Assembly: GCA_037179515.1 (NCBI GenBank) | Contig: JAXCGZ010001911.1 | Span: forward strand, 62,001 to 126,000 | DNA length: 64,000 nucleotides | Source: Halocaridina rubra | Taxonomy: Eukaryota > Arthropoda > Malacostraca > Decapoda > Atyidae | Reading direction: 5' to 3' | Shown: piece after piece, positions 44,996 through 55,875 of the stretch | How the letters are laid out: each line of letters begins with the position of its first letter | How positions within the stretch are numbered: position 1 is the stretch's first letter | Position numbers and translations under genes: made by a program | The notes under the pieces: model-generated | What the model saw: only the letters and a program-made list of their open reading frames with translations | What the model was told of the DNA's origin: nothing | The model's database searches: none

Positions 44996-47210
44996 TATGG
45001 GGAGGTTGCTAAGTTTCTGCTTGCTAAGGGGATTTAAAGTACCGAGATCGGTTAAGAGCTCACAAACAGACAGGACAGATATTACATTACATGCACACCC
45101 CACCCATGCTACTACTACTCGGCTAAATGAAACTCAGAATTCTAATTTCTTTTAATTTTGGAAGCTTAATAATGCATTAAAAAGATTAATTCAATTTTCT
45201 AACACTGGAACAAATTTAAAATTTAAAATATATGGAATGCTGCTTCGAATCCCGGAGGTGGTGGGCACGATTTCAATTCCCAGCACCACAGACAGATGCC
45301 AAGACTTTGGCCTCAACTCGACGATCACCTCTGTCACACAGCCAGTGTAGAATAGAGGACACTGGAATTACAGAAACAGAAACGACACACCATTAATAAT
45401 GGGAAAACTGAAGGCACGAGCACACAAATAATGAGTTTCCAATATTATTCTACTGGATGAAATTAAATTGATTAGTCACATCTAACCAGAAAGGACATAC
45501 AAACCAATAATTATTTACCGGCATTAGCGTGAAACAAATTATTAACAATGAATTAAGAATAGGCAAGACAAATACAGTATGTATTCCATAATTTGTCGGT
45601 AAACATAAAAGTTTGCAATGGCAATAGGGTAAAATTACTTATTAGTTATTTGCAATTTATATGGTAAAACACTTTAATTATGATAGAGGGAGAATCTACA
45701 AGATAAATATGTATTTATTCAACTTTGGTTAGCAAGAAATACTTGCAGTGCAAAATGGGCAAAACCACCTTTTGAAGTTTTTGCAACTTGTAACTCAAAA
45801 CACTTTATCCCCAATATACGAAAAATCAGCAAGGTAAATACAATATGTATTAATCAAATTGTGGTTAACAAGAAACATTTGCAATGCCAACAGAGTAAAG
45901 TTACTTATTAATTATTTGCAGTTTATAGCATAAAACACTTTTGTTAAATTATTAATTATTTTCAATTTATATGGTAGATTGCTTTATTTACGAGTTTTGA
46001 TGTAAAACACTTTATTTTCAATGATAGAAAGGGGTGAAATGAAATTTGAATTTGTTAGGAAAAAGGGATAGATTTTTACGTGGTAATAAGCAATCTTCTG
46101 AGGATGAGCTTTTAGTTTGGCACCCTTTACGAAAGAAATTTCTTATCAATAATGTAAATCTTTGTTAATTTCCAGGTCAATGAATTAACTTTGGCAACAA
46201 AATTCCAGTTAGGTAATCCACAAAAGTTTGCTTTGTATGGAAATTGAATCTTAGAAAACTTTCTTATGATTCAACAAGTAAAGGATTTAACCAGTAACGA
46301 ATTTAGCCTGTTTCTCGACTTCTTGAATTTGCTTAGCCAACAAGCTTTATCATACACTTTCTCCCACCTTGCTTGTGCCAGATGAATTCCTGTGAAGACG
46401 CTAACTAATTAAGGTGTGAAGCATACTTGACTGCTGAGGCGAGATCTTGCCTCTGGGATGTTTGGCCGCCAATTTAGAGGGATCAGCATCCCTCTTGGTG
46501 ATGTCATCATTCGAGCCCCTGTAGGATATATATCCAGAGCTATAACTCGTCATTTAAAATTCGAAGGCTACTGTAGTGGTAGTACCTGGCTGGCAATTAT
46601 GGCAGAGATGCAAGGGAGAGACAGTATTTTAGGTGCAACAATTGAAGCAAATAAAAAAAAATAAGAAATATTATGGACAGGATAGGTTCCTACTGAACAA
46701 TCTCCAGAAAGTTCTTTGAGTTGCATGGGACAAAATTTTAACTATTCAAATAGTAAAGAAGCTACTGAAATATATCTATCAAGACAGGCTAAAGACATTT
46801 CAGCAGGGTCAAATTTATAACAAAATTATCAACAAAAGTAATTCTTATAATATAAAAAAATGCATCAGCAAGAGCTATTTTATTAAAAGAAAATTGTGCA
46901 AAAAAACGCATTTACAAGATGCATCTTCATTACTGAGTTATCACTACATGAGAGAAAAGCAGAGAACAGAGCAATAAGAGGGAGATTTTTATATTGGGAT
47001 CATGCTCTCTATTTGTACTATAATATAAAACAAGATATATTTAAAATTAGCTATATTCTGAAATATAATTTGCAAATAATCATAATCTGCAAAATGCAAG
47101 GAGTGAGAATTATTTTAGTAAGAAAAGAATAAACAGTTAAAAGTTATTAAATTAACTAATAAGGCATATACTACAGCCTCTGGTGACTTAGAGCAAAACA
47201 CTCTGTCACA
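44996..47210 (-). repeat. Solo LTR in E5 leader (opposite orientation)
   Basis: Complete LTR, 'tatggggagg' to 'ctctgtcaca', about 2.2 kb, with the core at 45235-45365. Flanks 'gtggtaag' and 'ttaagaaag' share TAAG, a probable 4-5 bp target-site duplication with one mismatch. Joining the flanks restores the leader as seen in E3. Confidence 0.85.
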
Positions 47211-47797
47211 TTAAGAAAGTTCCAGGAAACCTACATGATATTATGTGGTAATCAAAGTTAAGAAATTCTGCATGACAAGAACACGTGTTATTTAAGATTT
47301 CACTAATTTGCGTGATAAGATTGAGTTTTAAGGCATTAGTATTTTACACATCAGTTAGAGGGTGATATTTGTTAGGAATTGTTTATATTTCTCTGTGATT
47401 TAGGTATCGGTAATAAGCACATTAGGTGCATTGCTTGCTTTATTACTTATAATTAATTTTTTTATATACAAGCATTGGCTGCTCATAGATTGGGAAGAAA
47501 AACATTTGGCGTCATTGGTTGAGCCTAGGCTATATTCCTCCATGTGTCACTGAGTTGTCACTCAAATATAAATTTTCCAATTATTAGTAGACTAATGTAC
47601 AACTTGACTCCCTAGTCAGACATTAGCTTATCTTTGGTGTATTTTGTAGGGGATCTGTGCCCTTTTGGCAACACTCCAGAATTTCACCTACAATATTTTA
47701 CTTGCGGGTACTGCCATACATACGTAGGCACAACCAGCAAGCTCTACTTATTTGTATTTTCATGCTCCGAGTGATTGTCTGTAAAATTTGTTGTTGC
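47211..47797 (+). mobile_element. E5 leader, second segment
   Basis: Reverse complement of E3 leader about 38450-39040, with hallmarks 'gtgcccttttggcaacactcc' and 'gtactgccatacat'. Ends with GTTGC (47793-47797), the left target-site duplication of the copia element. Confidence 0.8.
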
Positions 47798-48068
47798 TGT
47801 TAAGGTATGACCACTATGAGCCATGATGGTGGATAAAGAGCAATTTTGGGGATATAATTGAAAGTCACAGTCACCGATTATTTGTTTACTATAAGAAGAT
47901 ATGCGTCATACAACGTTATGACATGGACAAAAAAAAAAAAATGCCAGCTTGGAAAATATGTACTGGGCATATATATGCAAAATATATCAATTATATTATT
48001 GTGAAAAATATTAATCTAATTAGTAAACTTTAGAAAAATATATTTGTCGATTAAGTTTACCCTCAACA
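47798..48068 (-). repeat. 3' LTR of the copia element, 271 bp
   Basis: tgttaagg...cctcaaca. About seven substitutions and a poly-A length change against the 5' LTR by eye. The minus strand starts 'tgttgaggg' immediately after the polypurine tract. Confidence 0.95.
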
Positions 48069-48077
48069 CCCCCACTT
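48069..48077 (-). other. Polypurine tract of the copia element
   Basis: Minus strand 'aagtggggg' directly before the LTR 'tgttgaggg', a classic copia-type PPT. Confidence 0.8.
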
Positions 48078-48497
48078 AAACTTAAGGTGGCAAATATTCA
48101 GCAAAAAAAAAAAGGGTACATGTATAGGGTAAATACTTAGCAAACAATGTATTATGTAAGTATACAGGAATCAATGACATACTATGATATATAAGTAGAG
48201 CAGCAAATATCAAGTAAATTATTATAATGTAAGTATTAGACATGGCATGGAGCAGGTAAAATGGTAGAAATTTATAAAAGAACATAGCTAGGTAAAGAAG
48301 CAAATTCCTAGAAAACATCATATTCTTAGTAAGCAATAATAAGGCATTCAACAAATTATAATTTGCAAAATATTATATGCATATGAATAATAATTGGAAT
48401 GAATGCAAAATGTATATATACAACATAGAGAAAAAATAGAAATGGTATTTGCAAATTATATATAGGAAAAAAGATTATATATACAATGGTACACACA
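48078..48497 (-). other. copia 3'UTR
   Basis: About 420 bp of AT-rich sequence between the RNase H stop and the PPT. No ORF or motif of note. Confidence 0.6.
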
Positions 48498-49829
48498 TTA
48501 TGTGGTGAATGCGCTGCCACTCAAGGAAGTAAATTTATTTAATTTATCCTTTGTTGCTGGCTTTGTGAAAATATCTGCGATATTATCGCTTGAAGGTACA
48601 TAAACTAATTTAACTGCACCATTCTGAATTTCAGATCTTATGTAATGGTATCTAATGTCTATATGCTTTGTACGCTGATGGTATGCAGGATTTTTAGCCA
48701 GACATATTGCACCTTGATTGTCTACATGAAGTGTTACAGTGGTTTTATTACCAGCATTCATATCCACCAAAAGCTGACTTAAAAACTTAGCTTCCTGGAT
48801 GGCAGACGTTAGAGCAATGTACTCTGCCTCGCAGCTTGATAAGGCTACAATCTGCTGTTTTCGACTTTTCCAAGAAATCAAAGGACCATCATCACATAAC
48901 ATAAAGCCATATCCAGAGATACTGCGTCTATCAAATGACGCACCCCAGTCAGAATCACAAAACCCTTGAAGCTTAAGCATTTCACAAATTTGCTTTTTGA
49001 AAGTCAAACCAACATTTATAGTACCTTTAAGATACCTTAGAACATGCCTAGCCATATTTAAGTGAGCTTTTGTTGGATTATTCATATTTTGAGACAAAAT
49101 AGTTACAATGTAACAAAGATCAGGATGCGTACAGGTCATAAGATATACAAGACTGCCAACCATCTCTCTATACAGTCTTGAATCGGGTAATTTCTCAGAA
49201 TGGTTATCTACGACTTTACTTACACTCAAATCACAAGGAGTGGCTTTTGGTTTGCAATCTGTCATATTGAGCCTATTCAACAGTTTCTCAATGCACCTTG
49301 ACTGTACCATCACAAACTTCTCAGAATCATGTTTGAATTCAAAACCTAAAAACCATGAAATATTACAAAAGTCTTTCATCTTAAAATTATGGCAAAGAGA
49401 ACTTTTGGTAGCACTGAGCAAAGTTTCATTACTAGCAGCAATGATTATGTCATCAACCCAGATAATTATGATAATCTTTGAATTACCTACTTTCTTGGAG
49501 TAAACACAAGAATCAGCAAGGGACATATCAAAATCTTGTTCTACAAGGAAATTGTGCAACAATTCATTCCAGTTACGTCCACTCTGTTTAAGACCATAAA
49601 TGGATTTCTTCAATTTTAAGAACAATTTGTTACCCTTTTCATCAAACTTCACAAAACCTTCGGGTTGGTCAATGTAAATTTCACAGTCAATAGGAACATT
49701 AAGATAAGCACTACTTACATCCATTTGATTAACAATTAAATTGTCTTGCATTGCCAGTTGTAATAACATACGAATTGAAGTGATTCTGGCAGTAGGTGAA
49801 AAGGTTTCGTGATAATCTAAATCACGCAC
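48498..49829 (-). CDS. copia reverse transcriptase and RNase H
   Basis: 443-codon frame. RT: 'DYHETFSPTARITSIRMLLQ', 'VNQMDVSSAYLNVPIDCEIY', 'LKKSIYGLKQSGRNWNELLH', catalytic 'IIWVDDIIIAAS' (the usual YVDD as WVDD), 'FLGFEFKHD'. Connection: 'YREMVGSLVYLMTCTHPDL'. RNase H: 'LQGFCDSDWGASFDRRSISG', 'WKSRKQQIVALSSCEAEYIA', 'LHVDNQGAICLAKNPAYHQR', 'HIDIRYHYIRSEI', 'NIADIFTKP'. All catalytic Asp/Glu are visible. It follows the integrase ORF in the same frame after TGA (about 49900) and TAA (49830-49832). Confidence 0.95.
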   Translation of the reverse strand: MRDLDYHETFSPTARITSIRMLLQLAMQDNLIVNQMDVSSAYLNVPIDCEIYIDQPEGFVKFDEKGNKLFLKLKKSIYGLKQSGRNWNELLHNFLVEQDFDMSLADSCVYSKKVGNSKIIIIIWVDDIIIAASNETLLSATKSSLCHNFKMKDFCNISWFLGFEFKHDSEKFVMVQSRCIEKLLNRLNMTDCKPKATPCDLSVSKVVDNHSEKLPDSRLYREMVGSLVYLMTCTHPDLCYIVTILSQNMNNPTKAHLNMARHVLRYLKGTINVGLTFKKQICEMLKLQGFCDSDWGASFDRRSISGYGFMLCDDGPLISWKSRKQQIVALSSCEAEYIALTSAIQEAKFLSQLLVDMNAGNKTTVTLHVDNQGAICLAKNPAYHQRTKHIDIRYHYIRSEIQNGAVKLVYVPSSDNIADIFTKPATKDKLNKFTSLSGSAFTT

Positions 49830-49904
49830 TTAGGAATAACCTTTCGCTATGTAGCGAGCCTTATATTTTTTAACATTATTAGGACATGATTTCACAGCAT
49901 ACAC

Positions 49905-51785
49905 TCATATACCTCCCACCGCACATCTGCCTTCAGGCGGTTGGGTTAACTCGTAAGTGTCATTTTCATTTAAAGAATTAATTTCTTCTTGCATAGCATT
50001 AACCCATTTAGAAGAATCTGGGGAGGATATTGCATCATGATATGTTCTGGGTATATCTACCATCCTGTAACAAAAATCAACAGAATATTTAGCAGCACTT
50101 GAATCATTTACTGTGAAAGAATCATCAAAGTCAGTGACGTATTCTCCCAAATACGTAGGAACAGTACTTTCTCTAGTAGGATATCGTCGTCTTGCCTTCA
50201 CATCCTCGTCGATTTTGTCGTTACCTCTTCTGCCGCCACTCACGGGATTGACTTCATCTTGACCTTTTCCACTACCCACGGGATCGTCGTCATCTCCCGT
50301 CGAGGTTGGATCATCGGAGTTCGATGTCGGTGGCATCGGTAAGGTTTCCGAGGAAATGGGTTCTTCGTTGGTTACGTGGCAATTTTCAACCACTGGATTT
50401 TCTACTTCATGTTGAAATTTATAGGTGAATTTGACACAACGTACCCTTCTGACATTATTTTTATTTGGGAAATGCACCATATAGGCTGGACTTTGTCCAT
50501 CATATCCCAAAAATATTCCTCTTTCACTACGAGGGTCCAATTTCTTTTTCTCTTGCACATAGGAATAACGTACAGTTCCGAAAATATGCATATCTTTCAG
50601 ATAAGGTTTTCTGTCAGTGAATAACTCATAGGGTGTCTTTCCAGTTCTTGGGTTATAGCAACGGTTCCGGATATAAGCCGAAGCTCTAATAGCGTAAGTC
50701 CATAGACTTTTGGGCAAATTTGCATTTAAGAGTATGCACCTAGCCATGTCGTAAAGAGACCGCCAAGATCTCTCGACCGTCCCATTTTGATGTGGGGAAT
50801 ACGGAGCTGTGAACTCGTGTTTGATAGAGTTTTTCATAAGTAAGGATTTAAAACTCTTTGCTGTGAACTCAGTCCCATTGTCCGTCTGTATGCATTTTAC
50901 TTTCCCATATGGGGAACTATCAGCTAAGAACCTCTCAGCTGCAGCTACCGTGTCAGATTTACTTTTAAGAAAGAATACCATTATTATACCAGTGTAGTCG
51001 TCGACGAATGAAATGGAATATTCAAAACCTTCTCTTGCAGCTGGTTCAATAGGCCCTGCTAAGTCGCAATATACGGACTCAAGCCTACTAGTAGCATGCT
51101 TGTCGGCTTCCCTGTTTCTATACTGGGACATTTTTCCGATAGCACACACTTCACAATCAGATTTTTCTTTAGGAGAAATTATCATACCATCTACAACATT
51201 TTCTAGCTTCAATAAATCTCTAAAGTTGCAATGGCCCATTATTTTGTGCCACTCAAATAGGGAGTGAGAAACATTTTCACTTTCTTTTACATTATTAAGA
51301 AAATACAATTTTCCCTCTTTTCTTAGAGGAAATACAGTGCCATTTGGAGCCCTTAGCTCAGCACATTTGGGATAAAAGTTGACAGAAGCACTTTTTTCAT
51401 TGGCCGCATACACAGAAAACATATTTTGTTTATAGGAAGGAACATATAAGGCATTTTCTAGCAAAACTTTACATGGATTACCATTGACATCATACAACAA
51501 CACATTTGCGGATCCACGACCACGCACAACACCATTTGTTCGACTTCCATCAGCCAACTCAATACAATGATTAGAAGGATTAAAATCACTGTCAAATTTC
51601 ACAAACTTTGAACCATCTTTTATTACATGAGATGTACCACCACAGTCAACCATTAAATTATTATCAATATTATGTCTAACAGCATTATTACAATTATCAT
51701 GTTCAAAAATATCTTCACTCACACTGGCTTTAAAAAGGAACGAATGAGGTCGTTCGGTATCTGTAACATTATCTTCAGCACTCAT
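49905..51785 (-). CDS. copia protease and integrase
   Basis: 626-codon frame in phase with gag and RT. Protease near residue 47: 'NLMVDCGGTSHVIKDG', a D-C-G variant of the DSG/DTG site. Pre-integrase HHCC: 'FEWHKIMGHCNFRDLLKLE' and 'CEVCAIGKM'. DDE core: 'LESVYCDLAGPIEP' (D), 'CIQTDNGTEFTAKSF' (D), 'YSPHQNGTVERSWRSL' (E). C-terminal 'FGTVRYSYVQEKKKLDPRSE' and 'GIFLGYD', followed by an acidic linker and the RT entry ('WVNAMQEEINSLNENDTYEL'). The element is not truncated; the frame just stops at TGA about 49900 where a Trp codon is expected. Confidence 0.95.
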   Translation of the reverse strand: MSAEDNVTDTERPHSFLFKASVSEDIFEHDNCNNAVRHNIDNNLMVDCGGTSHVIKDGSKFVKFDSDFNPSNHCIELADGSRTNGVVRGRGSANVLLYDVNGNPCKVLLENALYVPSYKQNMFSVYAANEKSASVNFYPKCAELRAPNGTVFPLRKEGKLYFLNNVKESENVSHSLFEWHKIMGHCNFRDLLKLENVVDGMIISPKEKSDCEVCAIGKMSQYRNREADKHATSRLESVYCDLAGPIEPAAREGFEYSISFVDDYTGIIMVFFLKSKSDTVAAAERFLADSSPYGKVKCIQTDNGTEFTAKSFKSLLMKNSIKHEFTAPYSPHQNGTVERSWRSLYDMARCILLNANLPKSLWTYAIRASAYIRNRCYNPRTGKTPYELFTDRKPYLKDMHIFGTVRYSYVQEKKKLDPRSERGIFLGYDGQSPAYMVHFPNKNNVRRVRCVKFTYKFQHEVENPVVENCHVTNEEPISSETLPMPPTSNSDDPTSTGDDDDPVGSGKGQDEVNPVSGGRRGNDKIDEDVKARRRYPTRESTVPTYLGEYVTDFDDSFTVNDSSAAKYSVDFCYRMVDIPRTYHDAISSPDSSKWVNAMQEEINSLNENDTYELTQPPEGRCAVGGI

Positions 51786-51836
51786 GGATTTTGTTGAATT
51801 AGGGGGATTTTTCCTACATTCACTAGAGTTATGAGT

Positions 51837-52619
51837 TCAAGATCTGCATTTATGGCACCACTTCTCACTAAATCTAGATTTTCCTTTATTCTTCTCACTT
51901 TTATTCTTACAATCAGGAGATTTATATCCTAAACTTCCACAAGTATAACAAGTAGGGGTAAAATTTCCTGCACTAACCCTACCTTGGTTACCTTTATGGG
52001 TTACTTTCATAACATTATCGTCACTATCAAAAGTGTCATGTGCCTTTTCAGTCTCTTCAAAGTTTCTTAAAGCAATTTTAATCTCAGAAAAACTCATTGG
52101 AGTATCTCTCTGTGTAATTACAGTAGAAAAAGTCTTAAAATTTGAAGGAAGGCCTTTAAGCACCATTGCAGTAAGGAGGCTATCACTAACAGTCTCACCT
52201 GCCTGTTTTAATGAATTAACAGCAGTCTCAGCGCGAATGACATAATCGGTGACGCTTTCATTGGCTACTTTCTTCAATAACGTAAGCTCAGTATACAGGC
52301 AAATAACTCTCGGCTTACCTGTGCCCATGTAATGACCACGGAGTGTTTCCAGTGCCTTACGACCGTTGTCTTTCACCTCTCTTATCACTAAATTTAGGCT
52401 TCGGTCATCTAAAAGCTGAACAAGCTCAGCAAATACATCAGCATTCTTCCCTGCATCAGGGGTTCTGGTGCCGGTCAGGACGTCGAATAACTTCAGACGT
52501 CTCATGTAACAGAGAAATTTAACTTCCCAAAGCTCATATTTCGACTCATCACCATCAAATAATAATTTAGCACTAAGGCTGGGCCCATAACCTGTTAAGG
52601 TATGACCACTATGAGCCAT
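51837..52619 (-). CDS. copia gag with two damaged zinc knuckles
   Basis: 260-codon frame whose ATG (52617-52619) lies inside the 5' LTR. The first codons read through the LTR end and the PBS ('GHTLTGYGPSLSAKLLFDG'). Copia gag features: 'YELWEVKFLCYMRRLKLFDV', 'AFETLRGHY'-type block ('RKALETLRGHYMGTGKPRVI'), 'LTAMVLKGLPSNFKTFSTVI'. Two C-x2-C-x4-H-x4-C knuckles at the end: in the first the His is Tyr (CYTCGSLGYKSPDC); the second ('CHKC..') is cut by TGA at 51834-51836 and continues in frame with His and Cys after it. Confidence 0.92.
   Translation of the reverse strand: MAHSGHTLTGYGPSLSAKLLFDGDESKYELWEVKFLCYMRRLKLFDVLTGTRTPDAGKNADVFAELVQLLDDRSLNLVIREVKDNGRKALETLRGHYMGTGKPRVICLYTELTLLKKVANESVTDYVIRAETAVNSLKQAGETVSDSLLTAMVLKGLPSNFKTFSTVITQRDTPMSFSEIKIALRNFEETEKAHDTFDSDDNVMKVTHKGNQGRVSAGNFTPTCYTCGSLGYKSPDCKNKSEKNKGKSRFSEKWCHKCRS
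52579..52592 (-). other. PBS of the copia element, internal tRNA-iMet type
   Basis: The minus strand reads GGTTATGGGCCCAG right at the LTR end. The plus strand CTGGGCCCATAACC equals the anticodon stem-loop of initiator tRNA-Met. Copia of Drosophila is primed by a half tRNA-iMet at the same sequence. Confidence 0.88.
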
Positions 52620-52861
52620 GATGGTGGATAAAGAGCAATTTTGGGGATATAATTGAAAGTCACAGTCACCGGTTATTTGTTTACTATAAGAAGGAATGCG
52701 TCATACAACGTTATGACATGGACAAAAAAAAAAATGCCAGCTTGGAAAATATGTACTGGGCATATATATGAAAAATATATCAATTATATTATTGTGAAAG
52801 ATATTAATATAATTAGTAAACTTAAGAAAAATATATTTGTCGATTAAGTTTACCCTCAACA
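52593..52861 (-). repeat. 5' LTR of the copia element, 269 bp
   Basis: tgttaagg...cctcaaca. Flanked on the right by the duplication GTTGC (52862-52866). Contains the gag ATG near its inner end. Confidence 0.95.
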
Positions 52862-53190
52862 GTTGCTTATTTCTTTCACTTGCACCATAACTGCAGGTTC
52901 TGCCGCATATTGCTGTTATGCAGGCACGACCGCCATTCTGCATTACCAGTGTTTCATGCACTCTTTTGCAACATTTTGCTGCTGTTGCGCTTGATTTTAT
53001 TTTGAGTCACTTTCATAGTGAGGTTTTGGGATCACCGTTACACTTAAGTTTGAACTATGATGTTGAATTTTTTTTCTTTCCTTGGTGTTGTGTGTTTTTT
53101 TCAACTTTTCTTTTTTACTATTGCAGAATTTTGTTTTCTGTGTTTGGATTGCTTGTCTTTTGTCCTTGCCCGGTTGAATTGTTTTGGGAA
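52862..53190 (+). mobile_element. E5 leader, third segment
   Basis: Continues the E5 leader after the copia insertion: one copy of the 137-bp unit in plus orientation ('gccattctgcattaccagtg', 'gttgcgcttgattttat') and the segment just upstream of gag. Confidence 0.8.
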
Positions 53191-54073
53191 TTCATCATTG
53201 ACTGAACTGGAACTCACCAAGGAAACCAGGAGGTCCTCATTGAAATATTTGATGTTGAAAGTTACCTTGAGAAGATGGTTGCTGCGGGTAAGCAATACGG
53301 CATGTCCCCCAGACAGGTGCTCCTCGAATGGGCTCATGAAAAGATGGCTGCATTCCAAGCTGAGCTAGAGAAGAAAACAAAAAGCAGGCACAACGCAACT
53401 ATGAACAGGCGCAGGTGCAGGCCCAACGAGACAACAAGTAGGCGCAACAGTTCCATGACCAGGCACTGGCGTAACACAACTATCACCAGGTGCAGGCACA
53501 GGCACAACGAGACCATGAGCTTGTGCTCGCTCAGATTCGAGCTGGAGCCCCTGACAATGGTGCTTCACTTGGAAATGGTGGCCAGCCTGGTGAGAGAGCC
53601 CCTCCGATGCAGAAATATGAAGATGATGGCAAGCAACTGCTTAACACTTACGTCCGCTCTTTCGAGAGTCTTTTCGCCGTTCATGATGGCACAGCAGCTG
53701 ATAAGATTCGCTGGCTGCTCACCTCCATATCACCCTGTCTGATCGCCCTGGTTAATGAACTTGACCACACAACTGAGAGACTACGATAAAGTTAAAAGCT
53801 TATTCCTCGCCTCACAAAATTTTTCCCCAGCTGAGTGTCAAGCCAGGTTTGTGTCCACTTTCCCATTGAAGAAGGAGAACTGTAGTGCTTTTGGCAACTG
53901 TAAGACTTTCCTTTTTGATGACTAATTGTGAGTAGCAAAGTGTCCCTGAGAGAAGTTGCATCCGTTTTTTATGTTTGATTCAATTGACAATAAACTCCCT
54001 ACAAATGTTCTTGGACTCAGCTTAAGGATGAGATCGACTTTGACAAAAGCTTAGCTGCTGTGGATGAGTACCT
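53191..54073 (+). pseudogene. E5 gag, first part
   Basis: Plus-strand gag similar to E3: 'YLEKMVAAGKQYGMSPRQVL', 'EWAHEKMAAFQAELEKK' (about 53260-53375). A Gln/Ala-rich repeated stretch follows (about 53385-53520, 84-bp period), then 'ELVLAQIRAGAPDNGASLGN', the capsid-like 'LLNTYVRSFESLFAVHDGTA', 'RWLLTSISPCLIALVNELD', and after frameshifts '..LAAVDEYL' at 54073. It stops inside the target-site duplication of the solo LTR and resumes at 58437. Confidence 0.85.
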
Positions 54074-54609
54074 TGTGACAGATTGTTTTGCTCAAAGTCA
54101 CCGGAGGCTGCGGTTGAAGCCTTATTAGTTATGCAGTTAACTGGTAATTGTACTGTTTTTTTCTTACAAAAAAAAACTTCTCGCTCCTTGCATTTTGTAG
54201 ATTATGATTATTTGCAATTTATATATTAGTATATCTTGTTTAATATTCTTGTATGTGTAGAAAGCATGACACCAATATAAAACTCTCCCTCCTATTTCTG
54301 TTCTCTGCTCTTTCTTATTTCTCATGAACGAGCCCATACCAAGCGAGTCTGTTTAAATACGTAGTTTATACAATTTTCTTATCATAAAATTGCTTTTGAC
54401 GATAATTATCAGCTCTTGCTGATAATTTTGTTATGAATTTGACCCTGCTGATATGTCATTAGCCTGTCTAGATACATTTCAATAGCTTCTTTATTATTTG
54501 AATATTTAAAATTCTGTCTCCTGCAACGCAAAGAGCATTTTGTGGATTGTTCACCAGTAATCTATGTTGCCCATAATATTTCTTGGTTTTTTATTTGCTT
54601 CCGTTTGTT

Positions 54610-55875
54610 TGTTTTTTCTTTTTTAGGAGCGTGACACCGGTACATACAAAAACTGCCTTAATCAATAAAGGCCCGTACACAAAAAATCACCAAGACAGAG
54701 GAAAAGAAAAATATTAAGGAGGAGGCAGAGATAAGATAATATCACACAAAAAAAAAACGACAGACAGAAAAAACAGTCGAAGTATAAAGGACCCAGAGAT
54801 ATGGAGGACTAGGCCCTGAGATGACGATAGATCCGCTTTTTAAAGGATGATAGGTCATAAGAATTAGGAGAGACAGAAGGAGGAAGAGAGTTCCAGGCTT
54901 TGGAGTTAGATGGGAAGAAGCAGTTGCTGCACCGACCAATCTGAGAGCTACAAATCTCCACATAGTACCTGCGAGATGAGGTCGCTTGGCGAGTTTTACG
55001 CAGCCTTGGCAGTGGGGGAGGGATGCAACTTGCCAACTCATCAAAACAGCGATGGAAGTAATAGTGGTAAAAAAGAGAAAGGGAAGATAACTTACGGTGA
55101 AGAGAGAGAGAATCATGATTCAAGGTAAGAGAAGGTTTAATAATATGTCTCACTGCCTTAGATTCAACCTTATCAAGGAGATATGTATAAGAAGACACAC
55201 CCTAGATGTATGAGCAGTATTGTAAGCAGGGATAGATAAGACCTTTATAAATTTTAAGTAGCTGTAAAGAGGAAAAGTAATGACGGAAACGTAACAAAGC
55301 CCTCAATTTTTGGATCAGATTTAGAAATTTGACAGGATGAGGCAAAAAAGATGGCAAAGCACGAGAGCCAGTTCATCTGCAAACTCCTTAAGGAACCTTG
55401 AAGGAATATCATCGTGACCGGATGCCTTGTTCGTCTTTAGTGAGTGAAGAACCTTATGAACTTTGCGTGAAGAAAGGATAAGGGAGGGCACAGGGTTAGA
55501 GAGGGGTAAAGATTGAGGAATAGGTGCGCTGGAATCGTTTATAGAGGAGTTGCCAGAAAAAACGAGAGCCAAAATAGTGGTAGTGGAGAGATAGATTTTT
55601 AGCCAGAGAACATCAAAGTCAGGAGATTTAGGGTCCATGTAGGGTCGCAGTAGGAGTGTAAGTGTTACAGCATGCACAGACCCCACCTTTGGAACAAAAA
55701 TGAGCATACAGGTTATAGTGAGAGATTTGAAATGGGTCAGTGGAAGCATGTATAGACAGCTGGGTTTCAGACTGGAGGAGGAGGTTAGGGAGGAAAGTAC
55801 CCAAGTGCTGTTCCACAGACGAAAGATTAGAGTTCAGCCCACGAATGTTAGAATAGTGAGGAGTGAAAGAAGCAG
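54610..55875 (-). pseudogene. Jockey/I-group LINE, internally deleted
   Basis: Minus strand, 5' to 3': endonuclease start ('YSNIRGLNSNLSSVEQHLG', 'LLLQSETQLSIHAS', 'HFCSKGGVCACCNT'), a deletion, RT entry ('VHKVLHSLKTNKASGHDDIP', 'RFLKEFADELALVLCHLF', 55330-55560), a second deletion removing the RT core, and the C-terminal end (54830-55198: 'LLDKVESKAVRHIIKPSLT', 'CFFPSNSKAWNSLPPSVSPN', 'YDLSSFKKRIYRHLRA'). The 3' end is an A-rich tail (minus strand 'aaaaaagaaaaaacaaacaaac' region, 54605-54626). The clade is uncertain because the RT palm is missing. Confidence 0.75.

Larger units (their letters stand above)
47798..52861 (-). mobile_element. Full-length Ty1/copia retrotransposon (GalEa/copia-like)
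   Basis: A 5064-bp minus-strand element with LTRs 47798-48068 and 52593-52861, flanked by GTTGC (47793-47797 and 52862-52866). Gag, protease, integrase, RT and RNase H lie in one frame in copia order, broken only by three stops. PBS and polypurine tract are present at the expected places. It sits within the leader of E5. Confidence 0.96.

Noticed and set aside
52579..52592. Possible initiator tRNA-Met gene fragment
   Set aside because: Only the anticodon stem-loop matches and it sits exactly at the LTR end, so it is a primer binding site.
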